A stretch of DNA of 28,377 nt from an uncultured Oscillospiraceae bacterium (GTDB taxonomy: Bacteria; Bacillota; Clostridia; Oscillospirales; Oscillospiraceae), in the NCBI GenBank assembly GCA_910588625.1, contig CAJUQN010000024.1, positions 1 through 28,377 on the forward strand, read 5' to 3'. Positions 1 through 7,811 of the stretch are shown one piece after another. The notes below the pieces were generated by a model that did not search any database, was not told the DNA's origin, and was given only the letters and a program-made list of their open reading frames with translations. The position numbers were made by a program, and so were the translations under genes. The first letter of the stretch is position 1; every line of letters starts with the position of its first letter.

Positions 1-1293
1 GCCATCGCCCTGCTCACCCGAAAGAACCTGTTCATCCTGGGCGCGCCCGGCCAGGCCAAGAGCTACGCCATCAACCAGTTCCGCGCCCGGATCACCGGGG
101 CCCGGCAGTTTGAGCGCCTACTGTCCAAGCAGACCGATGAGGAACAGCTTTTCGGGCGCGTTGACCTGTCCAGCCTGCTCCCCGGCAGCGTGCCAGAGTC
201 TGTTGTAAGCGGCGATGAGCTCTACCAGCATCTGCGTTCAAAGCTAGAGTGTTTTGTAGAAAGCTTTTCCAGCCAAAAGGATTCGCCGTCAACCTATGAA
301 CTGCTGAGAGCGCACACGGCGGCGCTGGCGGATTATCGGGCGGCCCTGGCGGCACTTCACTCCGGCGAGCCCTCTGTACTCACTGCCGGAAAAATCCCCG
401 AGGCGGACATTGTGTTCCTGGATGAGATCTTCAAATGCAATGACGGGGTGCTCAACTCCCTGCTCACCGCCCTCAATGAGCGCAAGTACACCAACGAGGG
501 CCGTACTTATCCCATCCCCGTCATCTCCTTTTTCGCGGCGTCCAACGAGATCCCCAACTTCAACGATCCCCAGGAGAAGATCCTGGAGGCCCTCTATGAC
601 CGGCTGGAGCTGAAGGTGGTGACGGACAACATCTCAGACCGCACCAAGCGGCTGGCGGTGCTGGCGGACAAGCAGGCGGGGCGCGCCGGACAGGCCACTG
701 CGTCCATCACATTGGACGAACTGGAACAGATGCAGGCGGAGGTGGCTGCGATCCCGGTGCCCGATGCCGCCAACGAGCTGGCTGACGATATCCTGTGCCA
801 GCTTCGGAAGGACGGCGTCCCGGTGTCGGACCGCAAGTACCTCAATTACTACCCTATCGCCCAGGCCAAGGCGTGGCTGTCCGGCCACAGTCAGGTGGAG
901 TCCCAGGATTTGCTGGCCCTGAAAAACTACCTCTGGCAGAAGCCGGGGGACCGGCCCGGGGTGGAAACTGTGCTGGAGCGCATGTGCGTCAACCCCATGC
1001 AGGACAAGGTGAACGGCATCCGGGCCATGGCGGTGGACGTGCGGACGGAGTTCGACGCGGCCATCTCCGATGCCAGTAAACCCAACGCGGGCAGCAAGGC
1101 CCTTATCAAGCTGCGGGGCGAACTGGTGCGGCTCTACAATGAGCAGCAGAAGCTGGCGGCGTCTGTTCAGTCCGATGGCGAGAAGGCGCTGACGGACGGC
1201 CTGCTGGCGGATATGGAACAGATCAACCGAAAGGCCCACGAGGCGGTGGGCTTCACCTACACGCCGCTGGAGCAGTTGGCGGCGTTACAATGA
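1..1293 (+). CDS. MoxR/RavA-type AAA+ ATPase, 5' end outside window
   Basis: The reading frame is open from base 1, so the N-terminus is missing. A Walker A motif (GAPGQAKS) is encoded at about bases 43-66 and a Walker B motif with the family extension (IVFLDEIFK, then LLTALNER) at about 406-485, followed by a sensor-like AASNEIP. This order is typical of MoxR/RavA ATPases, which act as chaperone-like remodelling enzymes with a von Willebrand A partner. The C-terminal third is helical and charged. A VWA protein of the expected kind is encoded at 4395-5978, but an IS110 element and four genes now lie between them. The family is clear; its target on this element is unknown. Confidence 0.9.
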   Translation, partial: AIALLTRKNLFILGAPGQAKSYAINQFRARITGARQFERLLSKQTDEEQLFGRVDLSSLLPGSVPESVVSGDELYQHLRSKLECFVESFSSQKDSPSTYELLRAHTAALADYRAALAALHSGEPSVLTAGKIPEADIVFLDEIFKCNDGVLNSLLTALNERKYTNEGRTYPIPVISFFAASNEIPNFNDPQEKILEALYDRLELKVVTDNISDRTKRLAVLADKQAGRAGQATASITLDELEQMQAEVAAIPVPDAANELADDILCQLRKDGVPVSDRKYLNYYPIAQAKAWLSGHSQVESQDLLALKNYLWQKPGDRPGVETVLERMCVNPMQDKVNGIRAMAVDVRTEFDAAISDASKPNAGSKALIKLRGELVRLYNEQQKLAASVQSDGEKALTDGLLADMEQINRKAHEAVGFTYTPLEQLAALQ

Positions 1294-1455
1294 AATGATA
1301 GTCCAGTGGTATGAAGTCAAGGGTGATTGAAGGAAAAATTCAGAGGAAAACAGCGGAAATAACGTAGAGGCACAGGAAAAAGGCAATACCAAACCAAGCC
1401 CTGCCCCTGCAAAATTTTGAAACAGGGCCTGTTCGTCAGAGCAGTGAGCGTTGGC
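1294..1455. other. Gap after the ATPase gene; contains the right end of the IS
   Basis: No coding signal is seen. The stretch holds CCCTG and CAGGG arms around an AAAATTTT core near 1401-1427. Just downstream of the transposase stop (reading the - strand) lies AGCAGTGAG at 1440-1448, which recurs in the upstream non-coding part of the insertion sequence. The exact IS end cannot be placed by eye. Confidence 0.4.
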
Positions 1456-2679
1456 TCAACCCTCCGGCGGCTTATACAGGCGGTTGTCCTTCAGCAGTCG
1501 AAAGACCAACCGAACCAGTTTTCTGGCAGTTAAAGCGAGTGCGCGTTTGTGCTGGTGCTTATTGACCTCTTTATATTTGAGGTCATAGTAGCGCCGGAAC
1601 TCGGAGTCGCATCTTCTCACGGAGTTGGCGGCTTCCAGCAGGTAGTAGCGAAGGAAACGATTGCCGGACTTGATGAGTTTCCTGTCCTGGGCTTCAAACT
1701 CCCCGGACTGGTGTTGGGTCCAGACGAGGCCGGCGAATTTGGCCACAGACGCTTGGGATTGAAAGCGATGGATGTCACAGATTTCGGCGATGATACCGGC
1801 GGAGTAGACCTTGCCGATGCCTGGGATGGAAGTCAGCGTGTTGGGGATGATTTTGAATTGCTGCTCAATAGCCTTGTCCAAAACCTTGATCTGCTTTTCC
1901 AAGGCCCTCATGGTGGCGATAGAAACGGCCATCGCCTGGTTCACAGAGTTGTTTACAGTGACAGGCAGGCGATAGGAATTTCTGGCAGCGGCCTGGATCG
2001 CCTTGGCTTTGGCGGCAGGATCAGCGAAGTTGCGGCCCTTTTCATCAATGAACGCCGTCAGCTCATCCAAATCAGCGTAAGCCAGTTCGTCCACGGTTTC
2101 AAATTGTTCCATGAGCGCAAGAGTGGTGGCGCTGGTGTTTGCTATGTCCTTGTCTTGGGCCAAGCCAGAGCATTTCAAAAACAAATAATTAGCAAATCGC
2201 TGTTTTTCTCGGGTCAAATCCTGAACAGCGTAGAATCTGGCTCTGGTCAGCGTCTGAAGGGCTTTGTAGCGGTAATCGTCCATGTAGACCTCCTTGCCGA
2301 TGCGTCCAAATCGGAGCTTGTCGGCAATCACAAAGGCGTCCACATCGTCATTCTTGGGCAGTTCGGGGTAGGACTCCTTGAACTTGTTGACCAGTTTGGG
2401 GTTGAGTACATGGATCTTCCGGGGATACTGGCCCAGCTTCCCGTCCTCGCGGAGGGCATAGACCAGGCTGTCCCCATAAATGGATGTGGCCTCCATGCCG
2501 ATCACTACACCCTCCAACCCCTGGGACTGGATCGCCGACACGATCCTCTCTGTCAACATTTTAGCACCGCCACGGTTATTTTGCATCCGAAAACTGCTGT
2601 GCTTCTCACCGTCCGGCCTCATCAGGTACACCGCGTTGTTTTGGCTTCCCACATCAATGCCAACGAATAGTTGATTCAC
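1456..2679 (-). CDS. IS110-family transposase (DEDD recombinase)
   Basis: Counting from the upstream GTG at 2688, the N-terminal RuvC-like domain shows D12 (GIDVGS), E66 (GMEATS) and D114/D117 (KNDDVDAF), matching the DEDD set. The C-terminal Transposase_20 domain shows LTSIPGIGKVYSAGIIAEI and the conserved serine block IKSGNRFLRYYLLEAAN. About 407-410 residues is normal for the family. The GTG at 2688 overlaps the GGAGG ribosome site, so the GTG at 2679, about eight bases from that site, is the better start. The gene looks intact, so the element may be active. Confidence 0.93.
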   Translation of the reverse strand: MNQLFVGIDVGSQNNAVYLMRPDGEKHSSFRMQNNRGGAKMLTERIVSAIQSQGLEGVVIGMEATSIYGDSLVYALREDGKLGQYPRKIHVLNPKLVNKFKESYPELPKNDDVDAFVIADKLRFGRIGKEVYMDDYRYKALQTLTRARFYAVQDLTREKQRFANYLFLKCSGLAQDKDIANTSATTLALMEQFETVDELAYADLDELTAFIDEKGRNFADPAAKAKAIQAAARNSYRLPVTVNNSVNQAMAVSIATMRALEKQIKVLDKAIEQQFKIIPNTLTSIPGIGKVYSAGIIAEICDIHRFQSQASVAKFAGLVWTQHQSGEFEAQDRKLIKSGNRFLRYYLLEAANSVRRCDSEFRRYYDLKYKEVNKHQHKRALALTARKLVRLVFRLLKDNRLYKPPEG

Positions 2680-2714
2680 AATTTTCACCTCCCCTGTGTT
2701 GGGATTTCAGGTCA

Positions 2715-2935
2715 GCAGGCTTTGAGATACCCATGATAACCGGAGCATCAGCAACCTCGCATATCAGAATCATTCCGGGGCGGGCCAATGCGATAGCCCT
2801 CACTGCTGAGAGGGCGGCCCAACTCCCAGCAAACAGCCAGTGAGTTGGCAGCTAACTTCCGGCTCAGGGGAACTGACTATCTGAGCAGCAACCTTTCGGC
2901 TCTACCGGAGGCTAAAGAACTTGTCCCTGCTGTCC
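2715..2935 (-). ncRNA. Candidate IS110 bridge RNA region
   Basis: The non-coding region upstream of the transposase is where IS110-group elements encode the bridge RNA that pairs with donor and target DNA. On the - strand it has a -10-like TACAAT (2943-2948) and at least two stem-loops: CCAACTC/GAGTTGG (2819-2825 with 2842-2848) and a nested stem GGGCC[GCCCTC...GAGGGC]GGCCC (2782-2820). The inner loop carries AGCAGTGAG in transcript sense, exactly complementary to the - strand at the IS right end (1440-1448), as a donor-binding guide would be. The region and fold are seen; the function is inferred, and the RNA ends are not determined. Confidence 0.5.
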
Positions 2936-3020
2936 TACAGCTATTGTATCACGGGCATCTCTAAACCTGCTGATACTGAATTTATTAACCTGAAACTTAT
3001 TATACGAGGAGGATAAAATC

Positions 3021-3470
3021 ATGTTGAACCACATCGTAATCATGGGCCGTCTGACCCGGGACCCGGAGCTGCGGCACACCCAGTCCGGCACGGCCGTGGC
3101 CAGCTTCACCGTGGCGGTGGACCGGGATTTCAAGGACAAGGAGACCGGCGAGCGCAAGACCGACTTCATCGACTGCGTGGCTTGGCGCTCCACCGGGGAG
3201 TTTGTGAGCAAGTATTTCGCCAAGGGCCGTATGGCCGTGGTGGAGGGCAGACTTCAGCTCCGTGACTGGAAGGACAAGGAGGGGAACAAGCGGCGCAGCG
3301 CGGAGGTGCTGGCGTCCAGCGTCTATTTCGGGGACAGCAAGCCCAAGGACGGTGACAGCAAGGCCAAGGCGGGCAAGGATGACGATTTCCAGCTGCCTGG
3401 TGATTTCGGCGCCGGCTCTGACAGCGGCTTCGCGGATCTGGCGGATGACGACGGCGACCTGCCGTTCTGA
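3021..3470 (+). CDS. ssb: Single-stranded DNA-binding protein
   Basis: The 149-residue product has the full bacterial SSB OB-fold (start MLNHIVIMGRLTRDPELR, then the FTVAVDR and FIDCVAW strands and VEGRLQ), a short linker rich in Lys, Asp and Gly, and the acidic tip DDDGDLPF, which recruits replication and repair proteins. GAGGAGG lies about ten bases before the ATG. An element-borne SSB would coat the transferred strand and complement the clamp and polymerase encoded nearby. The transcript probably ends at the hairpin directly downstream. Confidence 0.97.
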   Translation: MLNHIVIMGRLTRDPELRHTQSGTAVASFTVAVDRDFKDKETGERKTDFIDCVAWRSTGEFVSKYFAKGRMAVVEGRLQLRDWKDKEGNKRRSAEVLASSVYFGDSKPKDGDSKAKAGKDDDFQLPGDFGAGSDSGFADLADDDGDLPF

Positions 3471-3478
3471 AAACGTGC

Positions 3479-3502
3479 GGCGGGAGGGGCGACCCTCCCG
3501 CC
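3479..3502 (+). terminator. Hairpin after ssb
   Basis: GGCGGGAGG and CCTCCCGCC form a nine-base-pair GC stem with a six-base loop. The following T tract is weak (GATTTTGAC about ten bases later), so termination may be partial. Confidence 0.5.
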
Positions 3503-3590
3503 CGCATGGCCCGATTTTGACAGTTGCTATTTTGCCTGTGAACTGATAAACTATAGCTATCTTAAATGAAAGCGAAGGGCGGGATATCGT

Positions 3591-3860
3591 ATGATGTATC
3601 CTTACATCACGTTGGCTGATGAAACGGAGATCACCCATTCCCATGTCATGGAGCATGAGGGCGTGCAGTCGGTAGAGGTGCATTTTGAGCGGCCCACAGA
3701 GGACGGCTTTGTTTCGGCCCGGTGTGTCCTGCCAAGCTATGAGTGGAAATTCAACGAGGGCTTCCGACCTGACGAACTGGCGCTGTTTGATGAATTTCTG
3801 CGCCACAACGCCCACTTGCTTTACCGCTATGCGGCGCAGGGAGGGATACACTGTGCCTAA
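3591..3860 (+). CDS. Small conserved-type protein paired with DUF4160 protein
   Basis: This 89-residue acidic protein starts MMYPYITLADETEITHSH and has no motif I can assign. Its frame overlaps the following DUF4160 gene by eight bases, so the two are translated together. The position is the one often held by a DUF2442 partner in DUF4160 pairs, but I do not see DUF2442 motifs. It may be an antitoxin-like or regulatory partner; that is inference from position only. Confidence 0.65.
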   Translation: MMYPYITLADETEITHSHVMEHEGVQSVEVHFERPTEDGFVSARCVLPSYEWKFNEGFRPDELALFDEFLRHNAHLLYRYAAQGGIHCA

Positions 3861-4131
3861 CCTGTTTCGCGTAGGCGGCTACCTGGTGTTCTTTTGGTCA
3901 AATGAAAATGGGGAACCGATCCATGTCCACATCATCAAAGGAAAACCTTCGCCGAACGCAACGAAGATTTGGCTGACCAGCTTGGGCCAGTGCATTGTGG
4001 CCAACAATCGGAGCAGGATTCCACAGAATGATCTGAATGAGCTGCTGGATGTTATCTCAGCCCAGTTTTTCTTGATTTGCCGGAAATGGAAGGAACATTT
4101 CTGCGTGGACGAAATCACATTCTTTTGCTAA
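3853..4131 (+). CDS. DUF4160 family protein
   Basis: The start is GTG at 3853, overlapping the previous stop, which gives 92 residues. The opening LFRVGGYLVFFWSNENGEP followed by IHVHIIKG matches the DUF4160 core, in which an aromatic strand is followed by HVHV; a conserved KIWL strand and a helix follow. DUF4160 proteins usually come in two-gene cassettes proposed to be toxin-antitoxin-like, but the biochemical role is not established. A strong terminator follows. The cassette is less GC-rich than its neighbours and may be acquired cargo. Confidence 0.75.
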   Translation: MPNLFRVGGYLVFFWSNENGEPIHVHIIKGKPSPNATKIWLTSLGQCIVANNRSRIPQNDLNELLDVISAQFFLICRKWKEHFCVDEITFFC

Positions 4132-4134
4132 ACG

Positions 4135-4154
4135 CAAGGGATATCAAGGGATAT
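4135..4154 (+). repeat. Perfect tandem 10-bp repeat
   Basis: CAAGGGATAT occurs twice in direct succession, just after the DUF4160 stop and ten bases before the terminator stem. No function is apparent. Confidence 0.6.
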
Positions 4155-4163
4155 AGAATTTTA

Positions 4164-4207
4164 GAGACGAAGCGGGAACAGAACGGTTCCGCTTCGTCTC
4201 GCTTTTT
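4164..4207 (+). terminator. Intrinsic terminator after DUF4160 cassette
   Basis: GAGACGAAGCGG (4164-4175) pairs perfectly with CCGCTTCGTCTC (4189-4200) and is followed by GCTTTTT. Confidence 0.88.
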
Positions 4208-4221
4208 GGAGGAACAGCACA

Positions 4222-4395
4222 ATGAAGAAATATTTTGACTACTTAGACGCACTGCGGGAATCCGGCGTCACCAATATGTACGGCGCGGTGCCCTACCTTC
4301 AGCAGGAGTTCCCGGAGCTGAGCTATGACCACGCCCAAGCTGTCTACATCCTGCGGGAGTGGATGGCGCACCGTCAGAAGGGTGGGGATGCGTAA
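4222..4395 (+). CDS. 57-residue hypothetical protein
   Basis: This short ORF starts MKKYFDYLDALRESGVTNMY and ends with TAATG, so its stop overlaps the ATG of the VWA gene. TTGGAGGA lies about seven bases before its ATG. The coupling suggests a small accessory protein of the VWA gene. No family is recognised with confidence; the sequence is predicted to be helical. Confidence 0.75.
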   Translation: MKKYFDYLDALRESGVTNMYGAVPYLQQEFPELSYDHAQAVYILREWMAHRQKGGDA

Positions 4396-5978
4396 TGCGC
4401 GGGCCCTACCGCACCATTGAGGACGTCCTGCGCTCCCCCTGGGCCGCCATAGAGCGGCCCGGGGAGGGGCCGGGCACAGACCGGGTACTGCACTCCACCC
4501 GACTGGAAGACAGCATTTACGCCGACCTGCGGGAGGGCGACACCGGTTTGGAGCAAACCGAGCAGGAGGCGGCAAAAAAGCTGCCCTCCTTCCCGGCCTT
4601 GTCCCGGGACGTGTTCCAGTCCTTCTACTCCCTGATGCCCCGGAAAATCGGGGACGGGGAGCTGTCCGTGGCGGCCCGGAAATTCAACGCGCCCATTTTG
4701 GAGCATATCACCCAAAGCGGGGACTATCCCACACTGAAGTCGGTGTGTGAGGGCCGGGAGCTGCCCGCCTACGAGGCGGCATCCGAGTTCGTGGCCCGCA
4801 CCGCCGGGGAGCTGGACAGCCTGCTTTCCAACATCGGCGGGGAGAAGAACGCGCTGAACACCCTGGAAAAGCTGGAGCAGGGGGAACGGCAGGCACAAAA
4901 AGAACTGGCGGAGCTGTTGGAGCGGATGCAGGCCATGAAGGACTGCGGCCAGGACTTGGAGCAGTCCGTGGTAGACGCCGCCAACAAGGTGGAGAGCAAA
5001 CGCCGCCAGGTGGAGGCCGTGGGTAAGCTGGTGGACGCCAACGCCGCTAAAAGCAGGAACGATGTGGCCGAGCTGGTGTCCCTGGCTGTAACCGCCGCCG
5101 CTGAAAAGGCGGATGAGGTGCGGAATATCATCGGGGCCTGGAGCGACGACCCCGGCAATTTGGAAAAGAACGAGGCAAACGCCGATCTGCTGGCCCTGGT
5201 GCGCAAAAGCCAGGTTCTGCGGGATATCGCCAAGTACCTGGGCAGTTTTCGGGAAATCTTCGCCCAGGGCAAGCGCAACGGCTACGCCTATGGCCGGGGC
5301 GAGAAATATGCCCTGGCGCTGGGCCACGACCTGTCCCGCGCCCTCACCTCCGAGCTGGCCATGCTGGCCTCGCCTCAGACGGTGCCGCTGTTCCTGCGCA
5401 AGTACCAGCGGGGGCAGATCAAGCAGTACCAGCGCCGAGAGCCCATCTACAAGGGCATGGGGGACATCATCTGCTGCCTGGATGAATCCGACTCCACCGA
5501 GGGCGATCCTGCCGGATGGGGGAAAGCTGTGGCACTCACCCTGCTGGAGATCGCGGCAGACAGCGGGCGGAGCTTCGCCCTCATTCACTTTTCCAGGTTG
5601 GGAAGGTTCCAAACCGATCTGTTCCGGCCTGGAGCGTATACCATGGCGGATAAGCTGTGCGCCGCGGAAACCTTTTTGGGCGGCGGCACCAATTTCCAGA
5701 CGCCGATGAACGAGGCCCTGCGGCTGATGGAGGCAGAGGGCTTTGAAAACGCTGACATTGTATTTGTCACAGACGGCGAATGTGAGCTGCCGGATCAGTA
5801 CTTGGAGCAGCTTCGCGCGGAACAGACCGCCCGGCGGTTCACCGTCACCGGGGTGCTGCTGGACAAGGGCACGCCGGGGATGGCGTTCAGCCTGAAGCAA
5901 TTCTGCCAGAACATCTACCGCACCAGCGAGCTGCTGGGGGATGAGATCGTGCGGGAATTGGTGGGCAAGCGAGTATAA
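4395..5978 (+). CDS. VWA (CoxE/ViaA-like) domain protein, probable MoxR partner
   Basis: The product has 527 residues from the ATG in the TAATG overlap; an earlier in-frame ATG at 4359 lies inside the preceding gene and is less likely. Residues about 1-330 are helical with coiled-coil stretches. The C-terminal VWA domain has a complete metal-ion site: D363-E-S365-D-S367, T432 (GGGTNF) and D460 (FVTDGE). VWA proteins of this type work with MoxR/RavA ATPases, and one is encoded at 1-1293. The terminator at 6007-6049 closes the unit. Confidence 0.9.
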   Translation: MRGPYRTIEDVLRSPWAAIERPGEGPGTDRVLHSTRLEDSIYADLREGDTGLEQTEQEAAKKLPSFPALSRDVFQSFYSLMPRKIGDGELSVAARKFNAPILEHITQSGDYPTLKSVCEGRELPAYEAASEFVARTAGELDSLLSNIGGEKNALNTLEKLEQGERQAQKELAELLERMQAMKDCGQDLEQSVVDAANKVESKRRQVEAVGKLVDANAAKSRNDVAELVSLAVTAAAEKADEVRNIIGAWSDDPGNLEKNEANADLLALVRKSQVLRDIAKYLGSFREIFAQGKRNGYAYGRGEKYALALGHDLSRALTSELAMLASPQTVPLFLRKYQRGQIKQYQRREPIYKGMGDIICCLDESDSTEGDPAGWGKAVALTLLEIAADSGRSFALIHFSRLGRFQTDLFRPGAYTMADKLCAAETFLGGGTNFQTPMNEALRLMEAEGFENADIVFVTDGECELPDQYLEQLRAEQTARRFTVTGVLLDKGTPGMAFSLKQFCQNIYRTSELLGDEIVRELVGKRV

Positions 5979-6006
5979 ATCAGGCTATAAAACAAGGCGA
6001 CGCAAA

Positions 6007-6049
6007 CAGGGGGCAATGGCATTGGGTTGCCATTGTCCCCTGCTTTTTT
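6007..6049 (+). terminator. Strong intrinsic terminator after VWA gene
   Basis: CAGGGGGCAATGGCA (6007-6021) and TGCCATTGTCCCCTG (6028-6042) form a 15-bp stem with one G-T pair, followed by CTTTTTT. It also lies past the end of the - strand DUF4317 unit and may stop that transcript too, although the T tract on that side is short. Confidence 0.93.
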
Positions 6050-6055
6050 ACGCAA

Positions 6056-6193
6056 TCAGTAGGATACGCTTCCGTTAAACTTCTCGTTTACCACATAGCA
6101 GGCCGTGCGGTCCTCCGGCTTGACAGACAGCCTCAAATCGGTGATCGATATTTTATTCGTGTTTGGCCTGAACCCAGTCCACCGGCATCCCAT
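6056..6193 (-). CDS. Possible small ORF overlapping the DUF4317 3' end
   Basis: A frame offset by one from DUF4317 starts at an ATG inside that gene (6191-6193) and ends at 6056, giving 45 residues. The last ~33 residues, outside or just past the DUF4317 stop, read like a folded-protein tail (ISITDLRLSVKPEDRTACYV, then VVNEKFNGSVSY). This resembles the C-terminal strand pattern of DUF6465-type proteins. A shorter TTG start or a degraded gene remnant is equally possible, and no good ribosome site was seen. Confidence 0.35.
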   Translation of the reverse strand: MGCRWTGFRPNTNKISITDLRLSVKPEDRTACYVVNEKFNGSVSY

Positions 6194-7301
6194 TGACCTC
6201 CAGCCCCTCCCCGGCAGGGATGAGCAGATACTTCTTCCCGTCGATGATCCGTGTCTCCACCAGATAGCTCTGCTCCGGCGGCACGGCGATGGTCACATCG
6301 GCGGCCTTGACCTCAAACCGCTTGCTGTCGATGAGGTTGGCGGGGCTGAGCGCCGCCCCTTCTCCGAACAGCTCCCCGCACTTCTCGCAGAATGCGGTAA
6401 TCTGCGGTTCCTCTGCACCGCAGTCCCGGAGGATGGCCGCCACGTCCTTGGCGGTAACGGCCAGGGGCTCCGGGTCTTTGGTCTCCCGGTGCTCCTCAAT
6501 CTTGGCGGTCAGCCGCTCATGGACGGCCTGCACCACCTCCAGGCCGCAGGCCCCCTCCAGCCCCTCCCGCAGGGCGGTCTGGAACGCCTCCCTCTGTTCT
6601 CCGGCGGACATGGGCGGTTCGGTGTGGAAGATGGCGTCCAAAAACTCCTGGTGCAGCTCGTCCGGCTTGCGGGCGTAGGTGAGAGCATTGTAGATATTGG
6701 CCGCCCGGTCGTCAAAGGCCGGGAACAGGAAGCCCAGCTCCGGCGGGGAGACGATCTGACTGGGGGCGCAGTTGTGGAACTCATTTTCGCCCGCGCAGTA
6801 GCTCAGCTCCAGTTTGCCGTCCTTCACCGGGCACACACAGCACACAATGTAGGAGAACACCGTGTCGCCCTCATCCGCGCGATCCTCGCCGTCTTTGCCT
6901 CGGTGGGGCACATCGTAGGCGTCGTGGGCCAGCAGGATCAGATAATTGCTCTCTCCCATGTCCAGGCTGTCGATGACCGTCTGATAGAATTCCTGCCGCA
7001 CCTCGCCGTCCTTCAGCCGGGAGTCCCGCAGAGCCATGAGGCGGCGGTGCTCATCGCTGTCCGCCACCTGCTGGGTGGAGAACACGATGTCGATGAGGTT
7101 CCGGCCCAGGGCCCCGGACAGGGTCTTTTTCAGCAGGGCTAAGTATTTCTCCGCCTCCTCCTCGGGCATCCGGTCCAAGGACTCGTCCAGGTAGGAGACG
7201 ATCTCCTTTTGACTGTTCACATAGCAGCCGTAAATGCGGCCGATGGCGTTTTTGCCCAGCCGGAAGCGGCGCTTCAGCTCGCTGATCTCTTTCTGATTCA
7301 T
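6153..7301 (-). CDS. DUF4317 family protein
   Basis: The 382-residue protein starts MNQKEISELKRRFRLGKNAI and contains GRIYGCYVNSQKEIVSYLDE, the DUF4317 signature; there is no signal peptide or membrane segment. DUF4317 genes are common on Clostridia conjugative elements and of unknown function. A candidate promoter lies in the tail of the upstream YolD-like gene, so it can be transcribed alone or by read-through from the polymerase unit. A ribosome site (GAGGT) is close to the ATG. Confidence 0.85.
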   Translation of the reverse strand: MNQKEISELKRRFRLGKNAIGRIYGCYVNSQKEIVSYLDESLDRMPEEEAEKYLALLKKTLSGALGRNLIDIVFSTQQVADSDEHRRLMALRDSRLKDGEVRQEFYQTVIDSLDMGESNYLILLAHDAYDVPHRGKDGEDRADEGDTVFSYIVCCVCPVKDGKLELSYCAGENEFHNCAPSQIVSPPELGFLFPAFDDRAANIYNALTYARKPDELHQEFLDAIFHTEPPMSAGEQREAFQTALREGLEGACGLEVVQAVHERLTAKIEEHRETKDPEPLAVTAKDVAAILRDCGAEEPQITAFCEKCGELFGEGAALSPANLIDSKRFEVKAADVTIAVPPEQSYLVETRIIDGKKYLLIPAGEGLEVNGMPVDWVQAKHE

Positions 7302-7375
7302 GGTGACCTCGCAGTTTCAAATGTATTTTGCGCGGCGGTGGAAATTCTGGACCGCGCAATCAAAGCAGACGTCTT

Positions 7376-7404
7376 ATTATAGGGAGAAGCGGCAAAACTT
7401 ACAA
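7376..7404 (-). promoter_or_regulatory. Candidate promoter for DUF4317 gene
   Basis: On the - strand, TTGTAA (7399-7404), 17 bases, then TATAAT (7376-7381). The -35 box overlaps the YolD-like stop codon. Confidence 0.55.
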
Positions 7405-7809
7405 GTCCTGCCCCAGAATTGGGGCTTCAACTTCTAAAATGTCCTCAATGGGGATGGCGGTGCCGTCTGTGAGGATAACCCGACCCTCCAATGGGTCGAT
7501 TTTTTTGATCGTACCCACGGCATCCACATAGGTCCCGCCGTCTTTTTTCCCATCGGGCAGAAAATATGTGAATATGGCTTCTCCGCCTGTCTCACACAGA
7601 TACCGCAGCTTTTCATCCAGCACGGCCTTTTCGTCCTCGGTGAGCTCTATTCGTTCCCCGGTGACACGGGCCGTCTCCCGGATGGCCGAACCGAAGCCGG
7701 AAAGGGCCTGAAAGGGCGAAAACTGAGCCGCCCGGTCTATCATACGCATACGGGGATGCCTGGGCGAGGTGGGATGAGGCAGGTGGATGATGTCGTCATA
7801 AGCTCCCAT
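7399..7809 (-). CDS. YolD-like protein
   Basis: The 136-residue product contains the YolD-family block RMIDRAAQFSPFQALSGF near the N-terminus and a C-terminal beta-rich half (GGTYVDAVGTIKKID). YolD-like genes are typically next to UmuC/DinB-type polymerases, as here: the ATG lies two bases after the polymerase stop. The family is thought to assist or regulate the polymerase, but the mechanism is not established. Confidence 0.85.
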   Translation of the reverse strand: MGAYDDIIHLPHPTSPRHPRMRMIDRAAQFSPFQALSGFGSAIRETARVTGERIELTEDEKAVLDEKLRYLCETGGEAIFTYFLPDGKKDGGTYVDAVGTIKKIDPLEGRVILTDGTAIPIEDILEVEAPILGQDL

Positions 7810-7811
7810 TT

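Larger units (their letters stand above)
1430..2960 (-). mobile_element. IS110-family insertion sequence (ends approximate)
   Basis: It consists of one DEDD transposase gene plus about 280 bases of structured non-coding DNA upstream of it. No terminal inverted repeats were found, as is normal for IS110 elements, which integrate through RNA-guided recombination and leave only a short core. It sits between the MoxR gene and ssb in the same orientation gap, and its base composition is less GC-rich than its neighbours. The boundaries are estimates: the right end is set near the repeated AGCAGTGAG motif and the left end just outside a TACAAT box. Confidence 0.65.

Noticed and set aside
1549..2670. 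Long + strand open frame of 373 codons
   Set aside because: It lies antisense to the IS110 transposase, which has clear family motifs; the + frame shows none.
4359..4395. Upstream ATG for the VWA gene
   Set aside because: It lies inside the 57-residue gene; the TAATG overlap gives a coupled start at 4395.
4374..5900. Long - strand frame opposite the VWA gene
   Set aside because: A shadow of GC-rich coding; the + strand protein has a complete VWA metal site.
6105..7142. Long + strand frame opposite DUF4317
   Set aside because: The - strand protein is a recognisable family; the + frame is low-complexity His/Leu/Gly-rich.
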